Part shown: in pieces, positions 27,313 to 35,941 of the stretch
How positions within the stretch are numbered: position 1 is the first letter of the stretch
How the letters are laid out: every line of letters starts with the position of its first letter
NCBI RefSeq assembly: GCF_014645535.1
Contig: NZ_BMLX01000007.1
Span: 124,001 to 188,000 of the forward strand
Length of the DNA: 64,000 bases
Direction: 5' to 3'
Source of the DNA: Silvimonas iriomotensis
Lineage (GTDB): Bacteria > Pseudomonadota > Gammaproteobacteria > Burkholderiales > Chitinibacteraceae
Position numbers and translations under genes: made by a program
Notes under the pieces: generated by a model
Databases searched by the model: none
Seen by the model: only the letters and a program-made list of their open reading frames with translations
What the model was told of the DNA's origin: nothing

Positions 27313-27999
27313 TCAGTTGCCGAGGTGCTTGCCGGCTTCACGCACCGACAACGCCGAAAACCGCTGCCCGTGCTCCGCCAGGAAGGCGCGGATCACGTCC
27401 GGTGCCGTCCAGGCGTATTCGCGCAGCGCCCAGCCAATGCCTTTACGGATAAAGAAATCCGGATGCGCAGCATTGCGCAGGCAGGCATCAAACAAGCGCG
27501 GCACGTCTGTGCCGGTTTTCCAGCCCAGCTGGTAAATGATGGCGGTCCGGCGCAACCAGAGATGCTCGTGCTCGACGAGGGCGTCCAGCTGCGGCACCAG
27601 TTGCCTGTGGCGTGCCACCAGCCGGCCGATGCTGTGGCTGGCCAGTGTATCGACGGTATCCCACCAGGATTTTTGCGTAACCAGCGTCAGCAGCACCGGC
27701 AAGGCAGCCGGCGTGAGCGTCTGTTCTGCGCGTTCCAGTAAATCACAGGCGGCATACTGGTATTCGCGCTCGGGCTGCTGCCAGAGCAGTTGCACCAGCG
27801 CCAGGATATCGGCCTCGGCCAGCGTGGCTTTGGCGGTTTTTTCCAGCGGGCGGGTCAGCAGGCGGCGTTGCGGCGTGGCAATGCCCAGATAAACAAAATG
27901 GCCGCGCATATAGGCGGCCATTTTGTCTGCGCGGAGCGGGTCTGCGGCGGGGGCCAGGGTGGCGGCATACTGCGCCAGCCAGCCCGGCAGATCACTCAC
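27313..27999 (-). CDS. AlkD-like DNA alkylation repair protein
   Basis: A 228-residue all-helical HEAT-like protein. The conserved stretches are MRGHFVYLGIATPQRR, REYQYAACDLLER, QKSWWDTVDTLASHSIG, WLRRTAIIYQLGWK and DFFIRKGIGWALREYA. AlkD glycosylases excise bulky or positively charged alkylated bases without flipping them. The GTG start at 27999 overlaps the purK stop as GTGA, so translation is coupled; the longer upstream frame lies inside purK and is not AlkD-like. Confidence 0.9.
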   Translation of the reverse strand: MSDLPGWLAQYAATLAPAADPLRADKMAAYMRGHFVYLGIATPQRRLLTRPLEKTAKATLAEADILALVQLLWQQPEREYQYAACDLLERAEQTLTPAALPVLLTLVTQKSWWDTVDTLASHSIGRLVARHRQLVPQLDALVEHEHLWLRRTAIIYQLGWKTGTDVPRLFDACLRNAAHPDFFIRKGIGWALREYAWTAPDVIRAFLAEHGQRFSALSVREAGKHLGN

Positions 28000-29135
28000 A
28001 GGGTGTCCTTGATCGCCATGGCCTGCTCCAGCGCGGCATCGGCATTGTCGGCCAGCACGTTGAAGTGGCCCATCTTGCGGCCAATACGCGCTTCTTTCTT
28101 GCCGTACAGATGCAGCTTGGTATTGGGCGCGGTCATCAGCACTTCCCAATGCGGTTCAGCATTGTTTTCGCCCCAGGTGTCGCCCAGCAGGTTCACCATC
28201 ACGGCCGGACGCAGCAGATCCGGGCGGCCGGGGTACAGGCCGCACATGGCGCGCACTTGCTGTTCAAACTGGCTGGTGAGCGTGGCATCAAGCGTGTAAT
28301 GGCCGGAGTTATGCGGACGCGGCGCCATCTCGTTGATGACCAGTTGCTCGCCTTCCAGCACAAAAAACTCCACCGCCAGCACGCCGACGTAGTCCAGCTT
28401 CTCGACCAGTTGCAGCGCCATGGCGCGGGCGCGCTCCAGCAACGCATCACCAATCCGCGCCGGGATGATGGAGACATCCAGGATACCGTTCACGTGCTGG
28501 TTTTCTGCCACCGGGAAGCACACCGCCTCACCGGCACGGGTCCGTGTCACGATGGCAGAGACTTCCGCCATCAGCGGCAGCATTTTTTCCAGCACACAGG
28601 CCTGATGCTTCATGTTGGACAGCGCCAGGCGAGCTTCATCAGCCGTGTTGACGCGGACCTGGCCCTTGCCGTCGTAGCCCATGCGGGCGGTTTTCAGAAT
28701 GCCCGGCAGATAAGCGCTGAGATCGCCGGCCAGATCGCCAGAGTTACGCACCGGCAGGAACGGAGCAGTATCCAGGCCGGCGTTACGGATAAAGGTTTTT
28801 TCGGCAATGCGGTCTTGCGCAATGGCCACGGCATCGCCAGACGGGCTGACCACCAGCCCTTGCTGGGCCAGCCAGCGCATGCTGTCGGCATTGACGTTTT
28901 CGAATTCAGTCGTCACCGCCGCACAGGTGGCAGCCAGTTGTGCCAGTGCTTGCGGATCAGTGTAGGGTTTGGCAATGTGGACGTCGGCAAAGTCTGCCGC
29001 GGGCGATTGCGGATCGGGGTCGAGCACGGTCACGCGGTAACCCATGGTCTTGGCGGCCGTGGCAAACATGCGACCAAGCTGGCCACCACCCAGAATGCCC
29101 AACATGGCGGGTGGAAGAATCGGCTTGTTGGCCAT
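27996..29135 (-). CDS. purK: 5-(carboxyamino)imidazole ribonucleotide synthase
   Basis: A 379-residue ATP-grasp enzyme converting AIR, bicarbonate and ATP to N5-CAIR. The N-terminal MLGILGGGQLGRM, ATP-grasp segments GYDGKGQVRV and VEFFV..LVINEMAPRPHNSGHYT are clear. ATG 29135 is the sensible start because the product then begins just before the Rossmann strand. It is separated from purE by a small membrane-protein gene, and coupled at its end to alkD. Confidence 0.96.
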   Translation of the reverse strand: MANKPILPPAMLGILGGGQLGRMFATAAKTMGYRVTVLDPDPQSPAADFADVHIAKPYTDPQALAQLAATCAAVTTEFENVNADSMRWLAQQGLVVSPSGDAVAIAQDRIAEKTFIRNAGLDTAPFLPVRNSGDLAGDLSAYLPGILKTARMGYDGKGQVRVNTADEARLALSNMKHQACVLEKMLPLMAEVSAIVTRTRAGEAVCFPVAENQHVNGILDVSIIPARIGDALLERARAMALQLVEKLDYVGVLAVEFFVLEGEQLVINEMAPRPHNSGHYTLDATLTSQFEQQVRAMCGLYPGRPDLLRPAVMVNLLGDTWGENNAEPHWEVLMTAPNTKLHLYGKKEARIGRKMGHFNVLADNADAALEQAMAIKDTL

Positions 29136-29140
29136 CTTTT

Positions 29141-29419
29141 TCAGTCCTTTTCTCGTTTTGCTTTGAGAATTTGCAACTGCGCAAACCCCCATAAGGCCAG
29201 TCCGTAGATAAAACCGGCCGTCAAACCCAATGGAAACGTGTGTAATAACCCTGAAACAGGGTCAGCGCTAATACCATTTAGCGCACGCACCAGATACAAC
29301 AGCACACTACCAGGCACACCAAGACAAACCACACCGCGCCAGAGCACGCACCACCACCAGCCACCGTCAATGATGCGCTGGTAGCGGTCCAGCTCGTCCT
29401 GGTTGCCGTCCTGACTCAT
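29141..29419 (-). CDS. Small two-helix membrane protein between purE and purK
   Basis: A 92-residue protein with an N-terminal acidic stretch and two hydrophobic helices (about residues 23-43 and 62-82), then a basic lysine-rich tail. It overlaps the purE stop by 4 bp, and its own stop is 5 bp from the purK start, so it is co-translated with both. I recognise no family. Confidence 0.75.
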   Translation of the reverse strand: MSQDGNQDELDRYQRIIDGGWWWCVLWRGVVCLGVPGSVLLYLVRALNGISADPVSGLLHTFPLGLTAGFIYGLALWGFAQLQILKAKREKD

Positions 29420-29901
29420 ACCTCAGGCAGCGTCATATCCAGCACGGTTTGTTCTTGCTTTGCGCGGAACGCAGCCAGTTTTTCAGCCAGTTCCGGGCTT
29501 TGTGCGGCCAGCATGGCCACGGCAAACAGGCCCGCGTTGGCGGCGCCCGCTTCACCGATGGCGAAGGTGGCAACCGGTACGCCCTTGGGCATCTGCACAA
29601 TCGACAACAGTGAGTCTTCGCCGCGCAAATACTTGGATGGCACGGGCACGCCCAGCACAGGCACGGTGGTCTTGGCCGCAATCATGCCAGGCAGATGGGC
29701 AGCGCCGCCGGCCCCGGCAATGATGCATTGCAGGCCGCGCTCACGGGCGGTTTGGGCATATTCGAACATCAGATCCGGCGTACGGTGCGCCGAGACCACT
29801 TTGCATTCAAAATCAACGCCAAATGCTTTGAGCTGTTCAACGGCCAGGCGCATTACGTCCCAGTCGCTGTTACTGCCCATGACTACTCCAACTTGCGCCA
29901 T
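29416..29901 (-). CDS. purE: N5-carboxyaminoimidazole ribonucleotide mutase
   Basis: A 161-residue class I PurE that moves the carboxylate of N5-CAIR to give CAIR. It opens [17 protein letters not shown] and contains SAHRTPD and [16 protein letters not shown], the active-site loops. It is first in a minus-strand purE-orf-purK-alkD unit. Confidence 0.97.
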   Translation of the reverse strand: MAQVGVVMGSNSDWDVMRLAVEQLKAFGVDFECKVVSAHRTPDLMFEYAQTARERGLQCIIAGAGGAAHLPGMIAAKTTVPVLGVPVPSKYLRGEDSLLSIVQMPKGVPVATFAIGEAGAANAGLFAVAMLAAQSPELAEKLAAFRAKQEQTVLDMTLPEV

Positions 29902-30255
29902 GCGGATTCACTCTCGGGAAAAACACCAAATCTTACCGAAGAAAGGGGGGACGCTGCCAATTGCCATTGGTCAGTGTGCGATTCCTGGATGCTGAAACGG
30001 GCGGGAGTAAGGGCAAAACCGGCTTATGCCGATTTTGTTGTTTCTGTCAATAATTAGATCATGATAATTGACCGGCGGTGGGCCGAGGACGAGGATTCGT
30101 GTTGCGCGGCGTGTTACCACGTCGCGCGGTTTCGTTTCCATCCTCTGTTTACAACGCCGCCCAATGAGGTCGGCGTTTTTTTTGCCTGCAGCGCCTGCAG
30201 CAACCCGGCCGGTGATGTGGCCATCAACCTGCCGGGGCCAGTATCGGCGCGGTTC
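29902..30255. other. Intergenic region between purE and ndh
   Basis: This holds the presumed purE promoter (minus strand, left part) and a plus-strand small-RNA candidate (30075-30183). The remaining 70 bp before ndh contain nothing I can name. No protein gene is supported. Confidence 0.6.
30075..30183 (+). ncRNA. Candidate structured small RNA
   Basis: A GATAAT -10-like box at 30063-30068, with a weak -35, would start RNA near 30075. The RNA can fold into an outer stem GAGGAT/ATCCTC (30091-30096 with 30140-30145) holding a 10-bp GC-rich stem (30104-30113 with 30118-30127, one G-U, loop TTAC). It ends in a terminator AACGCCG/CGGCGTT with eight T (30153-30183). The T-tract works only on the plus strand, where no protein gene lies upstream. 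I do not recognise the RNA family. Confidence 0.5.
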
Positions 30256-31575
30256 TCAGTGCAGTTTGAGTGGCGGCTGCGCAATGCGGCGCAACTTGTC
30301 ACCCACATACAAAAGCCCGGCCATCACCCAGCCGTGCAATGCCGCCTGGTGCATCCGGTACAGCGAAGAATAGATCAGTTTCGCGCTCATGCCTTCTACA
30401 TAGTAGTCACGCTTGGGGCCGACCACCGCCGCGAGCGAACCCACAGCCGTGTGCTTGCCCAGAGAAACCATGATGCCTTGCGGCTTGAAGCGGAACGATG
30501 CCACTTCACGCCCGGCAAAGTAGTTCTCCAGCATCTGGGCCAGCCAGCGCGCCTGCTGGTGTGCCACCTGCGCCGTGGCCGGCAGCGGCGGGCCACCTTC
30601 GCCATCGGTCGAGAACGCGCAATCACCCATGGCAAAGATGTGCTTGTCGGTCACGGTCTGCAGCACGGAGGTGACTTCGATCTGGCCATTGCGGTTGGTT
30701 TGCAGGCCCAGGGTCGACAACCACGGCGCGGCCTTCACGCCGGCAGCCCACACAATGATGTCTGATTCAATATTGCGGCCATCGGCCAGTACCACCTGGG
30801 TGGGCTGGACTTCCTGCACCTTGCTGCTGGTCAGCACGGCGATATTGCGGGCCTTGAGCTCTTCTGTCGCGTAGACCGACAGCGACTCCGGCGCACCCGA
30901 CAAGATCCGCGGTGCGGCTTCAATAATGCTGATGCGCAACTGGTCTGGCGACAAGCGCGAGCCGTAATTGTGGGCTTCAGTAATGGCGTGATGGATTTCC
31001 GCCGCCAGTTCAACCCCGGTCGGGCCAGCGCCAATGATGGAAATACGCAGTTCACGCAGCGGATCGTTGGTGGTGCCGACAATAAACGACTGGGCCAGCA
31101 GGCGCTTGCGCAGACGATCGGCCTCGACGGGCGTATTGAGCTGCATGGCGTTTTCTTGCACGCCCGGCGTACCAAAGTCATTGCAGACCGCGCCCACGGC
31201 CAGCACCAGTGTGTCGTAATGAATCGTGCGCGGGCCGCACAACTCGGTGCCGTCTTCGTCATACACGGCATCCATGCTGATCGTACGTGCTTCGCGATCC
31301 AGACCATTCATGAAGCCGAATTCAAACTCGTAACCATGACGATGGGCATGCGCAAAGTAGTTCACTTCATCTTCGCCGGTGTTGAGCGCGCCGGTCGCCA
31401 CTTCATGCAGCAGCGGTTTCCAGATGTGCGTGGGCGAACCGTCAACCAGAATCACGCGCGCCTGACCCGTGCGACCCAGGTTATGACCCAGCCGTGCGGC
31501 CAGTTCCAGCCCGCCGGCACCCCCACCGACAATGACAATCTGATGCACCCCTTGTGGTGCTGTGCTGTTCTTCAT
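30256..31575 (-). CDS. ndh: Type II NADH dehydrogenase
   Basis: A 439-residue single-subunit NADH:quinone oxidoreductase, a peripheral membrane flavoprotein that does not pump protons. FAD motif VIVGGGAGGLELAARLG starts at about residue 13, NADH motif IIGAGPTGVELAAEIHHA lies near the middle, and the Asp-containing FAD block FAMGDCAF is toward the C-terminus. ATG 31575 has a good GGGG-type site upstream and puts the Rossmann strand near the N-terminus; the longer ATG (31611) is less likely. Confidence 0.94.
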   Translation of the reverse strand: MKNSTAPQGVHQIVIVGGGAGGLELAARLGHNLGRTGQARVILVDGSPTHIWKPLLHEVATGALNTGEDEVNYFAHAHRHGYEFEFGFMNGLDREARTISMDAVYDEDGTELCGPRTIHYDTLVLAVGAVCNDFGTPGVQENAMQLNTPVEADRLRKRLLAQSFIVGTTNDPLRELRISIIGAGPTGVELAAEIHHAITEAHNYGSRLSPDQLRISIIEAAPRILSGAPESLSVYATEELKARNIAVLTSSKVQEVQPTQVVLADGRNIESDIIVWAAGVKAAPWLSTLGLQTNRNGQIEVTSVLQTVTDKHIFAMGDCAFSTDGEGGPPLPATAQVAHQQARWLAQMLENYFAGREVASFRFKPQGIMVSLGKHTAVGSLAAVVGPKRDYYVEGMSAKLIYSSLYRMHQAALHGWVMAGLLYVGDKLRRIAQPPLKLH

Positions 31576-31790
31576 GGTTACCCCGTGGATATCAATGTTT
31601 TGTTTTATCAATCGCCTGAATCTGTTTTGGCACGGCCACGTCGCAGTCTCATGACTGGACGCAACTCGACCCGGATAACCGCAGAATGCCTGCCAAACAC
31701 CTTGTTTGAAAACAAAATAATCACGTAGTGAACAGTCGCCTGATTACAAGTTTGCACTCCGCACCAAACCCGTATAAAGGAGCCACCGTG

Positions 31791-32675
31791 ATGGTTTACG
31801 CATTCAGAATCAGCCTGTTGATCCTCTCGCTGACCTTCAGTCTATATAGTGCGCCAGCGCTCGCCTGGGGAGCCCAGGGGCACCGGATCACCGGCCTGGT
31901 GGCCAATGCGCTGCTGACCCCGCAAAGCCGCGCCGCGTTAAGGCAGTTGCTGGGCACAGACAACGTGGCTGACGAAGCCAGCTGGCTGGACCAGAACCGG
32001 CCACTGCTGGCGTCACGCCTGCCGGGCTCTACCCAATGGCATTACGACAATATTCCGCTGTGCACGACCGCAAGCCACGACAGCTATTGTTCTGGCGGGC
32101 GCTGCGCCACCGCGGCGCTGGACCGGTTCATGGCGGTCCTGCAAGACCCACAGGCCAGTCAGGACGACAAACGCCTGGCCGTGCGGGTGATCATTCATGT
32201 CGCGGGCGACCTGGCCCAGCCGCTGCATGCGTCTGACAATCACGACCGCGGCGGTAATGACGTGCGCGTTACCTTTGCCGGGCAACAGGGCACATTGCAT
32301 ACGCTGTGGGATACCACGCTCGTCAAACGAGCCGTGCGCGGGCAGAGCGAAGCGGCATTTGCGACGGGTTTGCTGACAGATTTCGGGCCGCAACTGGCCG
32401 ACTGGGCGCAAGGCACGCCAGACCAATGGGCCCGTGAAGCCAATGCCGTTTCCCGCGCGCTGGTTTATGGCGATCTGCCCGGCGCACTGACCTGCCCCGC
32501 CACGACAGCGGGCAGCCATCTTGATATTCCGCTGTCTTATGCAGACGAAACCGCGGCCATTCTGCGCCGGCAACTGATCATGGGCGGAGTGCATATTGCA
32601 GCGTTGCTCAACCGGGCTTTTGCTGACTTTCAAGGTCAGCCGCCGGCATCAGAAAACGCTGACCCGGGCAAGTAA
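31791..32675 (+). CDS. Secreted S1/P1-type nuclease
   Basis: A 294-residue zinc-dependent single-strand nuclease. A signal peptide (residues 1-25, ending APALA) is cut before Trp26, whose free amino group and carbonyl are zinc ligands in the family. H31, D67, H84, H136, D140, H146, H170 and D174 supply the rest of the trinuclear site. AAGGAG at 31776-31781 favours ATG 31791 (GTG 31788 also possible). A periplasmic or exported role in DNA/RNA scavenging is inferred. Confidence 0.9.
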   Translation: MVYAFRISLLILSLTFSLYSAPALAWGAQGHRITGLVANALLTPQSRAALRQLLGTDNVADEASWLDQNRPLLASRLPGSTQWHYDNIPLCTTASHDSYCSGGRCATAALDRFMAVLQDPQASQDDKRLAVRVIIHVAGDLAQPLHASDNHDRGGNDVRVTFAGQQGTLHTLWDTTLVKRAVRGQSEAAFATGLLTDFGPQLADWAQGTPDQWAREANAVSRALVYGDLPGALTCPATTAGSHLDIPLSYADETAAILRRQLIMGGVHIAALLNRAFADFQGQPPASENADPGK

Positions 32676-32937
32676 TCCGTGTCTGATTGTTTCAGAATCG
32701 GGCTGCAAACCGCATCAAACAAGGGTTTTGCCTTTGGTCGAAAACCTTTTTTTACTATCGACACCCGATAAAAAAATGTGTATGGTGCGCTCTGCAGTTT
32801 TCGATTCAGCATGACCACGGTTTACCCTGCTGTGCCCTCGTAGGCGTTTTGCCAGAGTTTCCCGGTACGTTTCCTGATCGTATGCACCACCGGAGCGTAT
32901 TGCTCCACTTTCAAAATCTGTTTCAAAGGAACGTAGC
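32676..32937 (+). other. Leader and promoter region of the cold-shock gene
   Basis: A 262-bp gap with no gene. Cold-shock mRNAs usually have a long 5' leader that folds differently at low temperature, and this region could be one. I see no clear cold box or recognisable riboswitch. Confidence 0.35.
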
Positions 32938-33147
32938 ATGTCTACTACTACCGGTACCGTAAAATGGTTTAACGACACCAAGGGCTTCGGCTTCATCACT
33001 CCGGACAACGGCGGCGCCGATCTGTTCGCTCACTTTTCCGAAATCACCGGTCAAGGCTTCAAGACCCTGAAGGAAAATCAGCGCGTTGAGTTTGAAGTAA
33101 AGCAAGGCCCGAAGGGTCTGCAAGCCGGCGCTATCCGCGCCATCTAA
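32938..33147 (+). CDS. Cold-shock domain protein (CspA family)
   Basis: A 69-residue single CSD protein that binds single-stranded RNA/DNA. RNP1 reads KGFGFI and RNP2 reads LFAHF (usual form FVHF/FVHY). The N-terminal GTVKWFN is conserved. It follows a long leader and has its own terminator. Which Csp paralogue this corresponds to cannot be told. Confidence 0.95.
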   Translation: MSTTTGTVKWFNDTKGFGFITPDNGGADLFAHFSEITGQGFKTLKENQRVEFEVKQGPKGLQAGAIRAI

Positions 33148-33181
33148 TTCACGCCGCGCTTTGAGCGCGCTGAATCAGAAT

Positions 33182-33212
33182 AAAAAAACCGCAGCCCTGC
33201 TGCGGTTTTTTT
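33182..33212 (+). terminator. Terminator of the cold-shock gene
   Basis: AAAAAAACCGCAG-CCCTG-CTGCGGTTTTTTT; also usable by the convergent minus-strand decarboxylase-like gene. Confidence 0.92.
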
Positions 33213-33233
33213 ACGTCCGGCGCTCGGGCCGGA

Positions 33234-33692
33234 TCAGTGTTTCAGCCTGGGCAAGCCCACCGGCAGGCGCATGCCCACCCCCAGCCGGTTCCAGGCGTTC
33301 ATCAGCGCCACGACAAAAGTCAGCTCCACAATCTGCTGCTCGGTAAAGTGGGCACTCAAGGGTTCAAAGTCGGTGTCGGGCGCGCCGGTTTGTTCCAGCC
33401 GGGTCAGCGATTCTGCCCACGCCAGCGCGGCACGTTCTTGCTCGCTGTAAAACGTGTTTTCGCGCCAGGTAATCAGGCTATTGAGGCGACGCGGGTCTTC
33501 GCCGCTTTCCACCAGGCTTTTCCAGTGCAGGTCTACGCAATAAGCGCAGCCGTTGATTTGCGAGACACGCAAGAACATCAGTTCAATGAATTTGCGATCC
33601 AGCGATGAGTTTTCCAGCACGGCATTGACCTGGGCCAGGGCGGCATAGGCCTTGGGGGCAAGATCACGGGAAGGCAGACGCGGCGAAGTCAT
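33234..33692 (-). CDS. Carboxymuconolactone decarboxylase/AhpD-like protein, ECF41 partner
   Basis: A 152-residue AhpD-fold protein with the redox C49-A-Y-C52 and nearby H56 of the peroxidase-like active site. CMD-family genes sit next to ECF41 sigma genes in many genomes and are their usual target. A perfect ECF41 promoter lies inside the 3' end of the neighbouring sigma gene, about 66 bp from the start. Function is probably alkylhydroperoxidase-like; substrate unknown. Confidence 0.9.
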   Translation of the reverse strand: MTSPRLPSRDLAPKAYAALAQVNAVLENSSLDRKFIELMFLRVSQINGCAYCVDLHWKSLVESGEDPRRLNSLITWRENTFYSEQERAALAWAESLTRLEQTGAPDTDFEPLSAHFTEQQIVELTFVVALMNAWNRLGVGMRLPVGLPRLKH

Positions 33693-33746
33693 GATGGGCT
33701 CCTTGTGAGTGAGGGCGGCGCCGTCAGCACACAGTTCCCGACGGCT

Positions 33747-34652
33747 TCACAATACAAGACGCGTATCCGGCCCGATCTGTGACACGGCCGGATCAATCAG
33801 CGCCAGTTTGTCCGGATTGCGCATCACATGAATGGTGCGGATACGCTCGCCGTCATGGGTAATTTCCATCACGCAATCGAGCTTGCCTTCGTTGTAGCGC
33901 AACAGCCCCAACTGGCCATTGACCCAGGCCAGGGCGTAATGCACGGTTTGCCCGTCATACAGGCGCGCCAGACATTTGTAGAACAACCCCAGCCGCCCGG
34001 CCCCTTGCAGCGGGCGCAATGTGGCCATGACCTTGCCACCGCCATCACTGCTATAGATAGCGTTTTCATCGAGCAAGGCCATCAGTGCAGATTCATCGCC
34101 CCGGGCCGAGGCATGCGCAAAGCGTTGCAGCAAATCCAGATGCGCTTGCGGCGTGACCTCAAACCGCGGCGATTGATCCTGCAACCGTGCTTTGGCCCGA
34201 TGCACCAGTTGCCGCACGGCCGCCTGGGTCTTGCCCAGCATGCCGGATATCTCGGCGTAGTCCAGATCAAAGCTCTCGCGCAGCAAGAAGGCAGCACGCT
34301 CCCACGGGGTCAGTTTTTCCAGCAAGGCCAGGAAGGCCAGCGACAACTCCCCCACGTGCTCAAGCTGTTGCAAGGGGTCTGGCGCGGCTTCCACCAGCGG
34401 CTCGGGTAACCACTGGCCGATGTAGTCCGCACGCTCGCGCCGTGCCTCACGCAGGCGGTCGATCGCCAGCCGGGTCACCACGGTGGTCAGCCAGGCCTCC
34501 GGAATCTGGATCTGGCTGCGATCCGCTTCATGCCAGCGCAGCCAGGCATCTTGCAGGATGTCTTCCGCATCGGCGCGCATGCCGGTCATGCGATAGGCCA
34601 CCGCAAACAGGCGCGGTCGCAGGGCGGTGAAAGAGGTAGCAGGAGCGTTCAT
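33747..34652 (-). CDS. ECF41-family sigma factor with fused C-terminal regulatory domain
   Basis: A 301-residue ECF sigma factor (SigJ-like). Sigma-2 (residues about 8-75) and sigma-4 (about 105-160, helix-turn-helix DYAEISGMLGKTQAAVRQLVHRAKARL) are followed by a SnoaL-like domain. All three ECF41 signatures are present: WLPEP (81-85), DGGGK (203-207) and NPDKL (279-283). No anti-sigma gene is adjacent, as expected since the C-terminal extension controls activity. The start at ATG 34652 gives the normal N-terminus; its own promoter carries an ECF41 site. Confidence 0.95.
   Translation of the reverse strand: MNAPATSFTALRPRLFAVAYRMTGMRADAEDILQDAWLRWHEADRSQIQIPEAWLTTVVTRLAIDRLREARRERADYIGQWLPEPLVEAAPDPLQQLEHVGELSLAFLALLEKLTPWERAAFLLRESFDLDYAEISGMLGKTQAAVRQLVHRAKARLQDQSPRFEVTPQAHLDLLQRFAHASARGDESALMALLDENAIYSSDGGGKVMATLRPLQGAGRLGLFYKCLARLYDGQTVHYALAWVNGQLGLLRYNEGKLDCVMEITHDGERIRTIHVMRNPDKLALIDPAVSQIGPDTRLVL
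33758..33784 (-). promoter_or_regulatory. ECF41-type promoter of the CMD gene
   Basis: On the minus strand TGTCACA (33784-33778), exactly 16 nt, then CGTC (33761-33758). This is the reported ECF41 recognition form TGTCACA-N16-CGTC. It overlaps the last codons of the sigma gene and lies upstream of the CMD gene. Confidence 0.8.
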
Positions 34653-34688
34653 GGATAGCGCAACGGGTTGGTCACTATATATAGCTCT

Positions 34689-34715
34689 GACGGAGCAGCA
34701 GTGCATTTTGTGACA
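34689..34715 (-). promoter_or_regulatory. ECF41-type promoter of the sigma gene (autoregulation)
   Basis: On the minus strand TGTCACA (34715-34709), 16 nt, CGTC (34692-34689), about 37 bp before the sigma start. It matches the site in front of the CMD gene, so the sigma factor is likely autoregulated. Confidence 0.75.
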
Positions 34716-35005
34716 GCGCAGGCGATCAGGACCACATTTTGCGCCCACCGGATGTAGTTCACATGTCAAAAACAAGAAGTAAAACTACAAAATTATTAAA
34801 TCATTTAGAAACACGTGTAACATTCATCGGGTATATTTCACCTTTCACACCCGTAAAACCTAGAATTTACGTAGAAATACATGCCCTGACCGGGCAAAAT
34901 CGTGTAGTTGCCTTGTGTACATTCCGTAAATATTTCCTACGTAGTATAACTACGAACCGTGTATACTGACGTCATCAAAATTCAACTGAACACGGAGTAC
35001 ACATC
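34716..35005 (+). promoter_or_regulatory. AT-rich control region with TACGTAG repeats before the 66-residue gene
   Basis: Markedly AT-rich against neighbours from about 34760 to 34970. It holds TTACGTAG (34867-34874), CTACGTAG (34937-34944), and the inverted repeat CGTAG-TATAA-CTACG (34940-34954), close to a TATACT -10 (34962-34967). The inverted repeat overlaps the expected -35, so it could be an operator. No gene is supported here. Confidence 0.45.
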
Positions 35006-35206
35006 ATGGCAATCAGCATCCCTTTCTTTGGCAAGACCGTTGAACTGCAACGTAACGCCCGCGTGAACCGTTCCGCCACCGTGAGCAAGCCCGAAGCCGT
35101 TGACGGCATCGTGATGTTCCAGAAGGGCAACAAGGCGAAAGTGTGCTGGGGTCCGGGCAACCAGACCGTTGAATCGGTCCGCGATCTGACCCTGATCGTC
35201 GAATAA
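35006..35206 (+). CDS. Small protein of unknown function
   Basis: A 66-residue soluble protein starting MAISIPFFGKTVELQ, with several beta-strand-like stretches (IVMFQ, KAKVCW, DLTLIVE), basic in the middle, one cysteine. It has a GGAG ribosome-binding site, a strong -10 and a perfect terminator, so it is very probably expressed. The family is not recognised. The upstream region with palindromes suggests tight regulation. Confidence 0.7.
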   Translation: MAISIPFFGKTVELQRNARVNRSATVSKPEAVDGIVMFQKGNKAKVCWGPGNQTVESVRDLTLIVE

Positions 35207-35229
35207 GCCAACAAGGCAACCCAGAACAC

Positions 35230-35260
35230 AAAAAGCCCCGCAATGCGGGGCTTTTTCTTT
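35230..35260 (+). terminator. Terminator after the small protein gene
   Basis: AAAAAGCCCCGC-AAT-GCGGGGCTTTTT; symmetric flanks may serve the convergent def gene as well. Confidence 0.93.
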
Positions 35261-35282
35261 TGGCGGCTCAGGCGGCGCGCGC

Positions 35283-35819
35283 TTAATCGTCCGGCGCGTC
35301 GGTCAGATTAGGAAACAGCACTTCCAGAAAGCCAAAGCGTGTCATGTCGCGGATGCGCTGTGGGTAAAGAATGCCCCACAGGTGATCGCACTCATGCTGC
35401 ACCACGCGGGCATGAAAGCCCTCAGCCACACGATCAATCGGATGGCCGTGCTGATCAAAACCCTGATACCGGATCTTCGTATGCCGCGGCACTTCGCCAC
35501 GCAGGCCCGGCACCGACAGGCAGCCTTCCCAGCCGGATTCTTCCTCGTCGCTCAGCGGGGTAATCACCGGGTTGATCAAGATGGTCTGCGGCACCGGCTG
35601 GGCGTCCGGGTAACGCGGGCTGGATTCAAAGCCGAAGATCACCACCTGCAGGTTGACCCCGATCTGCGGCGCGGCAATGCCCACGCCGTTGTAGGCATGC
35701 ATGGTATCGAACAGGTCGTCGATCAGCGTTTTGAGTTCAGGTGTATCAAACGCGGTGACGGTGGCCGATCGTTCCTGCAGGCTCGGTGTACCCATTTTCA
35801 ATACCGTACGTACAGTCAT
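35283..35819 (-). CDS. def: Peptide deformylase
   Basis: A 178-residue metalloenzyme removing the N-formyl group of nascent proteins. The three motifs are GVGIAAPQ (45-52), EGCLSV (98-103, ligand C100) and QHECDH (141-146, ligands H142/H146, catalytic E143). No fmt lies next to it, so it may be a second def copy in the genome. Confidence 0.95.
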   Translation of the reverse strand: MTVRTVLKMGTPSLQERSATVTAFDTPELKTLIDDLFDTMHAYNGVGIAAPQIGVNLQVVIFGFESSPRYPDAQPVPQTILINPVITPLSDEEESGWEGCLSVPGLRGEVPRHTKIRYQGFDQHGHPIDRVAEGFHARVVQHECDHLWGILYPQRIRDMTRFGFLEVLFPNLTDAPDD

Positions 35820-35941
35820 AAGCTGAGTCCTGGCCGCGTGGCCGTCTTTATCGTTGAATAAACGTTGATCAAGGGTGAGGCTGTCTGCAAAAGTGCGCGC
35901 CCGCTACAATCAACATATTCCCAAAACAATAGCGCACTGTC

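Noticed and set aside
34739-34969. 76-residue plus-strand frame in the AT-rich region
   Set aside because: Lacks a ribosome-binding site and family resemblance, and overlaps the repeat/operator region; better read as control DNA.
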